Source: Macrotis lagotis | Lineage: Eukaryota > Chordata > Mammalia > Peramelemorphia > Peramelidae | Reading direction: 5' to 3' | NCBI RefSeq assembly: GCF_037893015.1 | Contig: NC_133658.1 | Span: 883,183,038 to 883,247,037 of the forward strand | Length of the DNA stretch: 64,000 bases | Part shown: positions 1 through 11,500 of the stretch, in pieces | Layout of the letters: each line of letters opens with the position of its first letter | Position numbering within the stretch: position 1 is the stretch's first letter | Notes under the pieces: generated by a model | Told to the model about the DNA's origin: nothing | Databases searched by the model: none | Seen by the model: only the letters and a program-made list of their open reading frames with translations | Translations under genes and position numbers: made by a program

Positions 1-42
1 TCCAGGGCTGGTGCTCTATCCACTGTGCCACCTAGCCACCCC
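1..42 (-). mobile_element. WSINE1-type SINE, head only
   Basis: Ends in GGGTGGCTAGG read on the minus strand. It is cut by the window edge. Confidence 0.85.
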
Positions 43-199
43 AAGCTTCCAAATTCTTAAAGGAAAAGTTAAATGAATTGCAGGAAGAAATAGACAGTAA
101 ACCTAGACTAGTAAACCTTCCCCTCTCAAAGCTGGAAAAATCTATCCTTAAAATAAATAAGAAAGTCAAGGAAAGGAATAGAATCTTAGAAAAGGAAAG

Positions 200-410
200 G
201 AGCAAGGCATCAAGTATTTATTAAGTAGCTACTATGTGCTAAGTGCTTTATAAATCTTGGCAGATAAGTTCTATTATCATCATCCCCCTTTACAATTCAG
301 GAAACTGAGGCAGAGGTTGAATGACTTGCCCAGGGCCACATAGGTACAAAGTACATGGATTTGAACTCAGATCTTTCTGACTCAGGGGCCCAATGCACCA
401 CTGAGAAGCC
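200..410 (-). mobile_element. MIR/THER-family CORE-SINE
   Basis: TACTATGTGCTAAGTGCTTT, AGGAAACTGAGGCAGAGGTT and GGATTTGAACTCAGATC on the plus strand. Confidence 0.75.
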
Positions 411-724
411 TCTTTGCAAACCTCAAGAAGTCATATAAATATTTGCTTTCATTATTTTTGTAAATGTACCTCTTGTTCCCCCATAAGGAATGTAAATTTT
501 GTAAATGTATATGAAAAGGTAAAAATTTACATTCATAAGGATGTGAATAAGTGCCCCACAAGCAGATGTTATCTCATTCTTTATATATCCCAGAGCCCTG
601 CACACAGTAGGGGCTTGATAAACTGCATTACATTCTGTTGCATGAATGCACTACATGTCCTCAGTGTGGGATGTTTAAGTTGTTTCCAGTTGTTTTTTTA
701 ATTATATAAAATGCTGATGTGAAA

Positions 725-787
725 ATCTATAAACAGTAAGAGTGGGAGAAAAATTGTAAAACTCAAATAAAATCTTTTTAAAAAATC
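725..787 (+). mobile_element. LINE-1 extreme 3' end
   Basis: GGGAGAAAAATTGTAAAACT and AATAAAATCTTTTT resemble the last 60 bases of the L1 at 11,640-11,683. Confidence 0.45.
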
Positions 788-870
788 TATGAACAGATCT
801 TTTTTTGTTTGCCTATTTTGGTAATTTTGAAGATATATTCCAACAATGGAATTATGATTATTTTTGTATC

Positions 871-1016
871 TTTCTTTTTTGGTTTTCATAAGGCAGTGGG
901 GGTTAAGTGACTAGCCCAGTCACACAGCTAGTAGCAAGTGTCTGAGACTAGATTTGAACTCAGGTCCTCCTGGTTCCAGGGCTGGTGTTGTAACCACTGT
1001 GTCACCTAGCTACCCC
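871..1016 (-). mobile_element. WSINE1-type SINE
   Basis: Full-length but diverged. The plus strand shows the poly-T, AAGGCAGTGGGGGTTAAGTG and a GATTTGAACTCAGG B-box complement. Confidence 0.85.
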
Positions 1017-1374
1017 AAGTGTTGTCATCTCTTACTGCATATTGGCAGTGCTCTCTAAAAGGATGGGAAAAAAAAACCTTTCTTGATTATAAATTATAAA
1101 TGCTGCACATGAGAGTTTATATGAAAATGCAGAGGAGAATGGCATTGTTATGGCAAAGCAGAAAGAGCCTGGCTTTGGATTCCAAAGCTCTAGGTTCAAA
1201 TCTCAGCTTTATTTCTTCCTATGTGTCTGCTCCAGAGCCAGTCCTCCCAGCTTTCTGGGTTTCTGTTCCATAATAATGAAAGGACTCAGCTACAATCCCC
1301 CAAACCCCTAAGCTTTACATTCTATGATCACAGGACATATTAACATTGCTAGCCAACTCTTTAGAGTAGGAAGA

Positions 1375-1470
1375 GATTAGCACAAAACCACCCACCAGCA
1401 GCTATTTTCTCTCCATCTGTCCCTCCAAAGTTGGCTTTGCTAATGAGTAGAACTTGTAAAATGGCCTTAG
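1375..1470. repeat. Diverged direct repeat of CENPS 3' UTR segment
   Basis: AGCTATTTTCTCTCCATCTG and CCCTCCAAAGTTGGC parallel ATCTATTTTTCTCTCCATTT and CCCTCCAAAGTGGTC at 2318-2358, about 910 bases away, in the same orientation. Confidence 0.6.
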
Positions 1471-2139
1471 AGAATGACTTCTCTTTCACAGTTAGGAAAC
1501 AGGTGTGAAAATTAGTTATCTGAAACCCCAGGAGGAGTTGGGTGCCTATAAGCTAGAACCTGGACAATAAGCAACTAGCTTTGAGTGGGGGTGGGCTTAT
1601 CTGTTTGCTCTGTTATTGTGGAGGAAAAGGGCATCTTTCCTCTAATTCAGATGGGGCATGCTCTCATCCTGTCACTGAACCAAGAAAGAAAAGAAAAGGC
1701 CCAGAATCTGCCCAGAATCCTTGAGAGAAGAGTGAGGAAGTGAGTGTTCTGAAAAAGCATGATTCACAAACTGGGTCAGGGCCCAAATCCCTAGAATTTC
1801 TAGGAGAGCAGAGCTGGTTTTCCCCTCCCATGGGATTGTTTACAAGGTTAAAGAACTCCTGTCACCAAAATTGGAGACTGATCTGTGACTACTCTGAGAC
1901 CCATGAGCCCAAAACAAAGGAAGGTGGATGGAGCCAGTCCCTTCAATAAAGGGAAAGAGCCATTCCCAGCCTGCCAGCTTTCCTCCTTTACCATGATGGC
2001 ATCAGAAACACATTATCTTGCATAAGTGGCACAAAGGCTCTAGAACACACACAGCCCATTCACTGCTATCACCTGGGTATGTTGTTTAGCCCGAAGAAAT
2101 AGAAAATGAACAAAAGAACAACATGTTTGAGGTCTGAAA

Positions 2140-2440
2140 CAGCAGCTACAAAACATTTTATTAATTCAAAAATAACAGTTATAATAATTTAAATCATCTC
2201 TGCTCCAACACTCCTTTCTCGGTGTTTTAATAAAGGTTCCGGAATATTTTGCTTAAGCATTTCCATTATTAGTCAACAACTTAGAGAAGAAACAAGTTCA
2301 GCCCCCAAATGCCTACTAGCATCTATTTTTCTCTCCATTTATGCCCTCCAAAGTGGTCATGTTAAAGAGTAGGACTTGTAGGACGGCAATTGCTGCTGCC
2401 ATCCCCTCGTGGACCCGACACCACCCAGAGTAAAATCATC
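2140..2440 (-). other. CENPS: CENPS 3' UTR with poly(A) signal at 2157-2162
   Basis: The minus strand has TTAATAAAAT, with AATAAA at 2157-2162, some 280 bases past the stop. Part of this UTR (about 2283-2385) resembles a segment at 1375-1470. Confidence 0.65.
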
Positions 2441-2578
2441 TCAATCATCAATGTCCATTTCTACTACCGGCTGTTTACTGGATCTTTTGCTTCCTCCTTC
2501 TGTCTTCTTTTTCTTCTTATCCTTTTGCTCCTGGTTAGCCCGAGAAATCTCTTCACTTTTCTTTGTGATATAATTCAG
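2441..2578 (-). CDS. CENPS: CENPS coding exon 5 (C-terminal tail)
   Basis: LNYITKKSEEISRANQEQKD, a Lys-rich stretch, then KQPVVEMDIDD and TGA at 2441-2443. Acceptor TTTTTAG. The basic tail matches human AQKKKKSEDGS. Confidence 0.97.
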   Translation of the reverse strand: MNYITKKSEEISRANQEQKDKKKKKTEGGSKRSSKQPVVEMDIDD

Positions 2579-5500
2579 CTAAAAATAAAGTTTAGGGATA
2601 TTTTGAGATTGTTCCTCAACAGACCAAAAAGACAAGAATTCTCTGCCAAGGGTAATAAGTGGTTATTGACCTAGAGACTGAAAGCATTGACATGTGGATG
2701 TCCAAGCTACATTTCCCTGTCTTCAAGATTCAATGGGGTTCTAAAGCAGGGAGGGTTCTTAATCTTGTTTGTATTCTAGATCCATCTGGCAACAGGCTAG
2801 TGAAATCCATGGACTCCTCGGAATAACATTCTTTAATGCATAACATACAGAAGGTTACAAAAAAAAAAAACCAATTTTTACTGAACTTTCTTTTTTAAAC
2901 AAAGTTCACAGACCCATAGGTTAAGAACCTTAATCTAAAAGCTTTCTTGGCAAATGAATCAAGAGAGGCAGAATGGTCTAAGCGTGAACCTAACAGAGAG
3001 TCTCACTCAGGGTCATGACGTCTCGGGTTCAAGCCTCTGACCTCTGATCCAATTCTCCACATGCCCACTCCATCACTAAGTGTTCAAAGTAACAGTCAAG
3101 GAAGAAATCAAGGGAGGGGCAACAATCCTTACAAATATAAATTGTAGGACAGTTTACTGATCTGCCATCAAAAAAAGGAAGAAAGGAAAATGGGCCAGGT
3201 GAGGAAGGAAAAGTCAGGAAGCCCCGGCAGGGAAAGGCCTTCCCCAGGTGCCTTCAGTGCCCCTGCCCAGCTCACTCCATGTGGCCCAGGTTACACACAA
3301 CATTCCAGCCACACTGGCCTCCCTGCTATTTCTCGTCTCCCATCGCAGTGGAGGAGCCTCGACAGACTCCCATGCACATGGACAATGTGTCCTGTCCTCC
3401 CCTCCAACTCTCAGAATCCCCGCTTCCTAGGGAACCCCTCCTCAGCACTCTCTCCTCCTCAAATCATCTTGGGCTGACTTCTCTTTGTAAAAGCTTCTTG
3501 AGGACCAGGGCTATTTTTCCTTTTATCTCTGTAACCTTAGCACTTTCTATATAGTATGAGTTTAATAAATGCACGTTGGGTTGAATCAGAGTTGTGCCTG
3601 CCAGAAATGAGCTGTAGGACTGTGGATAATTAACTTCTCTGAGTCTCAGTCTCCTTAGTGAATCAAGGGGGTTATACTGGGATGCTATCAAAGGGCCCTC
3701 TCAACTTTCAATGAAAACACAGAAAAGTCACTCTTTACTTCCAGACTTAGAACAGCCAAATAGAGCAAGTTCTGGGGTCTATCTATCGGTGATTTTCTGA
3801 TTATCATAACAATGTTATCCCAATCCAAGTTCATCCCCAAACATGATAATTCTTTACAGGCTGCAAAGATCCAAAGTTTAGAACTAGGGGGGAGAATAAA
3901 AAAGCAAAGGGAAGGTATGCAGATCATTAACCCCAGAGAATGAGGATGACAATCTATAAATGCTGGGTGGGCAAGATCCATCAAAATGGCAAAAAAGCCC
4001 ATATATTACAGGCAAGTCCGAGAGGCTCAACCAGCTCTGGTTTTTAATGCAAGGTGCCCTGGGGAATAACCTCCTTGCTTCAAGTGATTAATGGGGAATA
4101 ATGTATTCTGAAAGGAAAGAGGAGGAAAGAAGAAAATTCATCTCTCACCAATGAGCTACTCCTCCTGGCTAAGAGCTTCACATCCTCCATGTTAATCGTG
4201 CTTCTTTTTGCATGTCTGGAGAAAGGGCAGAAACAATTCACCAAATGTTTGCCATTACTTCAAGGGCTGCAAGTTCATGGACAATGCTGCTCGGACTCAA
4301 GAGAGCCAAGAGCCTGAAGAGCCAGCAGCCTCTGCAGACGGGGTACCCGGAGGACAGTGAGACTCGAGGACTACTGACCAAATGGGTGCCCCAGTCTGCC
4401 AAGATCCAAGGGAGAGGAAGAAAGGGGATGAAGGAGGAACCCAGCTGCCCACATCCAACACTGTGCTGACAGTGAAAAGCAAGCCAATGTGGAGCAGGTA
4501 ACCAAATTCCTCCAGAAGTTGGGCATAAGCACCAGGAAAAGCCAGATGGGAAGGGGACAACACACAGTTTGGGGAAAGACCAAAGACTGCCACAAACTTG
4601 GCCATTTGTCACAGCCGATCCTTCACCAGCTATTTATTGCACTTGGACCCTGGACCAGGCTGACTCCAGGCTGGACATCAAGGGGGTGGCTAAAGAAATA
4701 AACATGGTCTCTGTCCTCTGGTGGCTAACAGTCTAGATCGGGGTGGGGAACCCCTAAAAAGCTCCTAAATTTATTGAATTTTGAGTCTTGCTTACAGTTG
4801 CCTTGGCAACACAGGTGATTACAGTCCTTGGGCTAGAGGCTCCCCACCCCTGGTTGAGACAAAGCGACAAGACCAACCAACAAGAAGAAGGTGCCAGCAA
4901 CAACTCAGAGTGCAGAGCATCTTCGTCCCCCCCAGAAACATCCATAGCACAAGCTTCACCCCAGTCAGTGTGCCCTCCAGCACCCCACAATGAATGTTGG
5001 CTGAGCGTGCACACTTCAGCAAACAAAAGGATTTATCATTCAAACACTCCATGGCCTTTCCCACCCGGCACCTTTGCCCACACCTCTCCAACCACATCTA
5101 CTGCTATGTAACCAAAGGTTCCTCTTTAGATCCCTGACTTCCCCAGTCTTCTGAAGTAAGGAATTTCAGAAATTAGAGATTTCAGTAATAGGGAAAGAAG
5201 TAGTCATCTGTGCTCACTAGAACTACTGGATCTGGGCAGGGGGGTAAAATGCTTTATCTAAGAGGACATTCTCATCTCTGTCCCCTTCTCCCTACTTGTT
5301 TACAACAAGGGGAGAGATGCCATTTTATTCAATCACAAAAGGGATCTTTAACCTGTGCAAACATAGCTGGTTTCACCCTGATGATAATACCTGTTATCTC
5401 CACCTACTTTTCACTTTCCATTTAGTCATAAAGTGTTGCTATTTTAATTTTTTTCTTTTTTTCCCTCATCTGATCACACTGCATCAGACAAACTGGTGGG

Positions 5501-8500
5501 GCTGCCTCTCCTGCATCTAAAGAGGTAGTTGGGTCACTTGGCCTCTCTCCCATTTCCTCACACGTCCCCACAAAGCGCACCGCCTCCTGAACTTTTCTGC
5601 CTATGTCTCTGCGTTGGTTGATGGCCCCATCACCCTGCTGGCCATCTGCGCCCATGAGGTGAATCCTCGGTAACTCCTCCTGCATCCCATCAGTCACTGA
5701 ATCCTGTCCTTTCCCTTAGGCCCTCATAGTTTCTGGCTTCCTGTCCCTCCCATTCTGGTCCCCGGGCTAAGAGAACAGTCATGTAGAACAAGGTCTAGAA
5801 TCCAATATATACTGGGTTGTTGGTGGGTTTTTGATTGCTATAAAAATGCTACCTCAATCCAGTAGATAAGGGGGCAGTTAGAAGACAGAACGATGGTCCT
5901 AGAGCTAGAAACATCTGAGTTTGAATCCAACCTCAAACCCTTCCTAGTGGTGTGACCATGAACAAGTCACTTTACCCGTTTGCCTCAGTTTCCTCATCTG
6001 TAAAATGGGGGCCTTAACAGCACCTCCCTCCTGGGGCTGTCATGCGGATGAAGTGAGTTAACAACCATAAGGTACTCAGCACAGGGCCTGCCCCCTTCCC
6101 TTCCCCTCCTCTAATCGAACCTCCCCATACCCTGCTCTGATGGAGACACCAAAAAGCATTCCAGACCTTTCAGCGGCTCCCACTGTTTTGGCATCTAAGG
6201 CCTTCCCCCGGTTCCATTCCACCTCTTTCAGCTTTCTCATATTAGTTATAGACTGACTGTCCTCTCTGCCTCCACGTCCTTCTCTCCCCTGTGTCTGGCT
6301 TGGCCTCTTCCCCCTTTCTCCATTCCCTTTCTCTTTGATGAAATATTTCCTGCTTTTCCCCTGTACCCCCAGACCCCTGGGGTCAGGCCCTTTGTCTTCC
6401 CCTATTAGGACAGGAGCTCTGAGAACAGGAGCACCTCAACTCTCTCAGTCAATAAACAATGTGCTAGGCAAAGGCAGGCCTTGTGCTCAAGGGACGAAGG
6501 CCTCAATGAAGGAGACGGCAAATCAGCCACGGGAGGACAAGTGGCAGAAGATCCAAAGAGGGGAGGCTCGAGGTTGGGGCAGGGCTGGGGGAAAGACTTC
6601 GGTAGGAGCTGGCTGGAGCCCAAAGGACTGTGTGGGGCTATCTCTGCTGCCCCGGCAAAGTTACTGCACTTGGGCCAAGCTCGTTAGACCCATTCATTCG
6701 TGCCAGGCCCCAATCAGGGATCACCCTTCCGGGAAGCTTTTTCTGACCCCTGACCCAGCTAAAAGGAATTTCCCCCACCTCTCTTCCTCTCCCTCTGCAT
6801 TTCCCACCATGGGTTTCTCCCTTCTCTGTCTCTCTCCCTCCTGTTTCTATCCTTACTCTCCCTCTCTTCTTTGTCTCCCTCCTGTCTCTGATTTTTCTCT
6901 CTTCTTTTTCTCCTCTTTCTCTCTTCCCCCTCGTATCTCTTTCTAGTTCTCCCTCACTTCTGTCTCCCCTCCCTCTCCACTCTCTCCCTCTCTGGCTTTG
7001 TCACTCTCCCACTCTCCTTCTCTTCTATATATCCCTGTCTCTCCTCTTCTCCTGTCTTCCTCTCCCACTCTGGTGTCTCTCTCCTTCCTATCTGTGATTT
7101 TCTGTCTCTCTCCATGTCACCCCCTCTCTTCTCCTCTCCCTCTCCTCCCTCCCTTCTTTCTCTCTCTCCCTCTCTTCTGTCTCCCTTCCTCTTGTCTTCC
7201 TCTCCTTCCCTGCTATCTCTCCTTCCTGTCCATGACTTTGTCTCTCCCTCTCCTGTCTCTCTATCTCTTCTCCTCTTCCTCTTCTCCCTCCTTGTCTTTC
7301 TCTCCCTCCTGTCCCTGACTTTGTCTCTCTCCCTCTCTTCTCTATTTCCCTCAACTTTCTTGCTCATCTTCTCTTCTGCCCACTCTTCTCTCTTCCTCTC
7401 TGCACTTTCTTCTGTCTCTCTCCCTCTCTTCCCCTCTTTTCTGTCCCTCATTTCTTTTTCCACTCTCCCTCTCTTTCTCTATCTCTGTCTCCCCTCTTCT
7501 TCCTCTTCCACCTTCCTCTCCCTCTTTGCTATGTCTTTCTCCCTTCCCTCCTCCCAATTTCTCCTTTCTAGATATCTTTCCTTGGCTTACTCTCTTCTTC
7601 ACCACAATGTTTTGGGCTTTCAAGAACCATTTCTCTCTTAGTATTCCTGGCCATCCCCTGAACACAGTAGGTTTTGCTGAATGAACTCACGGTAAAGTTG
7701 GCCGCTGGGACAAATTTCTGAGAGGGCCAGTGAATGTGGGAACAGGGGACAGGTTTGAAGTCTGCCCTCTGGGAACCCAGTGCTTTAATTCATTCAAATA
7801 TTCCTAACTGAAACAAAGAGGTAACAGGAGGGAGCGGGTGAGGGAGAGGTTGGCACAAAATCAGGAAAGATGGCAAATTAGAAAGCTTTAGCCCTTTCAG
7901 GTCTTATTCATCTGAATTGCTTCATAAAAGCAATTCATGGCAATTGTTTTCAATTACCTAAGGTACTAATTGAAGAGATGAGCATAAATCACCTGTAAAA
8001 GCTAAAGCTATTCGAGATGAAAGCAGGTCCCTTACTTTGTAAGAGCTGTTTTTTACTCTTAACAAATGGGGCAAATGAAAGCCTTTGACTAGTGCCGGCA
8101 TTGAGAGTCCTTCCCCCCACACCTGCAGGCAATTACACCCCACATCCACATGTCCCACCTAATTTCCTTTTGTGTCTTTCTTTCTCTTTCCCCACCTACC
8201 AGGTTTCAAAGTGCTTGAAACCCTCATGTCAAAAACAGTGGGGGGGAGGGGGGTGCGCAAAGCGAGAGCCCTTGTGCCCACGGCTTAATGGCCTCTCTCT
8301 CGCCCCAACGCCCATCCACTGAATCCGCAATTAGGTAACTTCTGTTCTGACACAGACACTCATACAACTTCATGAAAACGTCGCCAAAAGCAGGGCTGAG
8401 CCATCAGGTGGAAAGCAGACTCTAATTATGGGGCTTCATGGATGAAGACACCAGGCCCCCTTGAAACCCAGCCGCCAACAGCCAGTGCCAACCAGCTGCA

Positions 8501-11500
8501 GAATCACAAAAAGGCATACAAAAAAAAATCCATAAAAAACAAACAAGAAAAGAGATTTCAAAACACCCATCTCTTTTACCTACCTGGCAAACATCTCAAG
8601 GTCTTTGGCAAAATGTTCTGAAAGAGAAAAGGAGAGGTGTTTCAGTCACCATTATCCTCAGTCATGCTTTAGAGACATGAAAAGTCAGCTTTTAATGACT
8701 GTCATCACTTGGTCAGTGACTAATCCAGTGGCATTTCCAAAGTGAAGAAGGCGTGCTTGGCGCTTCTCTCATTGCCCTTGTTCATCGTGGCCCCATCTTT
8801 TCCAACACCTTTTACCCCTGCAAATCTTCCATTAATTTGATACCTTTGGTTTCTAATATCTAAAAAAAAAACATTCTTTAACTTCAGAACTGACCCCAAA
8901 AATGGAGTTTTGCTTGACCCCCAATCAGAGCACCCACAGCAAGTATCAGACTGGCTAGGGTCAGTCAAAGACCAAATAAAACTGGCTGAATTGAATAACC
9001 ATATTCCTGAGGGGTAACAGTTTTGGGGGTCACTATTTACCCAACTCCCATTCCCACCTCCCCTTAGTTGGGAGATGCAGGAATCTGGCAGAAAAGGTCA
9101 CGGTGTCTACTGGGCAGGACGTCTATTTAAAAAAAAATACTGGGTTAAAAAAAGGTCTTGATAAGATTAATTTTTTAAAAGAGAGAGAACATGCTCAAAA
9201 GTCAGAAGACCTGGGTTCAAGTCCTGCCTCAAACACCTAGTGGCTGGGCAAGTCGCTTAACCCACTGGCTGAAGGAATGCACTGGTGAAATGAAAAGGAA
9301 ATTTTAAGGGGGTGGCTAGGTGGCACAGTGAATGGAGCACTGACTCAATACATTCAATAATTACCTAGCTGTGTGGCCTTGGGCAAGTCACTTTTACCTT
9401 GCAAAAACCAAAAAAAAAAAAGAGTGAAAAGAAAAGGAAACTTTAGGGTAGAAGGGTGGAGTGAGGATGACAGTGATGATCAAAAGGTTAGAGCCAGAGG
9501 GGAAGTCAGAGTCCTGCGGCCCAAACTCTCTCTTTATGGAGGAAGAATAATGAGTAAAAAGGAGAGAAGAAGGGGCAGCTAGGAGGCACAGAGGATAGAA
9601 CACCAGTCCTGGAATCAGAAGGACCAGAGTTCAAATCTTTCCTCAAACACTTGATAAATTACTAGCTGTGTGACCTTGGGTAAAACATTTAACCCCACTG
9701 TCTCACCCCACTCAAAAAAAAGAAAAAACCCAAAGAGAAGGGAAGACATTCTCTGCCAGGGTGGCCCTCCTGGGCCGAGAGGTGGGGGCCTAGGGACAGG
9801 GAATGGGAGAAATGCATTGTTCCATTGTGGCCATTATGTTGGTTTTGCTTAACAGTCTGACTTTATTTGTTCCAAGAAAGGATCAGGGGTGGACAACAGT
9901 AATGTAGAAACAAAGGGCAGTCAGGAAATTTATTTTTAAAAAAAGACAAAACAAGAAAACAAGGGAAGGTTCTTTTCTGGGGTGGGACCAAATTCTGGGA
10001 GAGAGCAAAGATGAAAAAAACAAAAAGGCTATAAAGCTTTTTTCAAAAGGAAATGCTGAAGAATGGGGCACCAGGGGAGTGGGCTTGGGGCCACCTACCG
10101 CACTGCTGAAAGGTGACCTCAGAAATGGCTGCGATGGTCGGCTTGCTGAACCTGACCCCTTTGGCATCAGCAGCTTCCTGGCAGATGGAGCCCACCGTGA
10201 AGTGGAGGGTCGCCTTCAAGTTCTGAAATGAGACCCAATTCCAGGGGGATTCAATTAGCTGGATCCAAAGAGTCTCCCCATGCTTGGGGTTCTGAAGATA
10301 AGAGCCAACAGTCCCTCCTCTAGGGAGATGACACCACTGGGTGAAGCAGGTACAAATCTAGGCCCATCAATCCATCAACAAGCTCTTACTGTAACCAAGA
10401 TCAAAAGAAATGTAGTAAATTGGGAAACAATTTTTACAACTAGTATTTCTGACAAAGGACTCACTTCTAAAATACACAGAGAACTGAGTCAAATTAAAAA
10501 AAAACCAAGCCTTTCCCCAACTGACAAATGGTCAAAGGATATTCGAAGGCAATTTACAGATGAGATCAAAGCAATCCATAGTCATATGAAAAATTGCTCT
10601 AAATCATTACTTATTAGAGAGATGCAAATTAAAGCATCTCTGAGGTACCACCTCACGCCTCTCAGATTGGCCAAAATGACCAGAAAGGACAATGATCATT
10701 GTTGGAAGGGTTGTGGGAAATCTGGGACACTATTACATTGTTGGTGGAGCTGTGAACTCATCCAACCTTTCTGGAGAGCAATTTGGGATTATGCCCAAAG
10801 GGCAATAAAAATGTGCATACCCTTTGCTCCAGCAATACCACTACTGGTCTATACCCTGAAGAGATTGTGAAAAAGGGTAAAAACATCACTTGTACAAAAA
10901 TATTCATAGCAGCCCTGTTTGTGGTGGCAAAGAATTGGAAATTAAGTGAATGTCCTTCATTTGGGGAATGGCTTGGCAAACTGTGGTATATGTATGTCAT
11001 GGAACACTATTGTTCTATTAGAAACCAGGAGGGATGGGAATTCAGGGAAGCCTGGAGGGATTTGCATGAAATGATTCTGAGTGAGATGAGCAGAACCAGA
11101 GAAACACTGTACAGCCTAACAGCAACATCACCCCCATGTTGGACTCATTCATTCCATCAGTGCAACAACCAGGGACAATTTTGGGGTGTCTGCAATGGAG
11201 AATACCATCTGTATCCAGAGAAAGAGCTGTGGACTTTGAACAAAAGACCAAAAACTATTACTTTTTTTTTTAATTTTTTAAAAAATTTTTTAAGGTTTTT
11301 TTTTTTTGCAAGGCAAATGTGGTTAAGTGGCTTGCCCAAGGCCACACAGCTAGGTAATTATTAAGTGTCTGAGATCGGATTTGAACTCAGGTACTCCTGA
11401 CTCCAGGGCTGGTGCTCTATCCACTGTGCCACCTAGCCGCCCCAAAGACTATTACCTTTAATTGAGGAAAAAAACACATTATCTTATTATGTAATTTTGC

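Noticed and set aside
1-2140. Search for CORT downstream of CENPS
   Set aside because: No cortistatin-like CRNFFWKTFSSCK peptide was found on the minus strand, so CORT is taken to be outside the window.
6954-7463. Minus-strand ORF of 169 codons rich in Arg, Glu and Lys
   Set aside because: It is the translation of a low-complexity purine tract; the opposite strand is also open. No domain and no splice context.
9600-9660. tRNA-like B-box GGTTCAAATCC motifs throughout
   Set aside because: They belong to tRNA-derived SINEs. None sits in an intact tRNA cloverleaf.
10280-11364. Two overlapping plus-strand ORFs of about 195 codons
   Set aside because: Both are parts of a dead LINE-1 ORF2 C-terminus in different frames, not a host gene.
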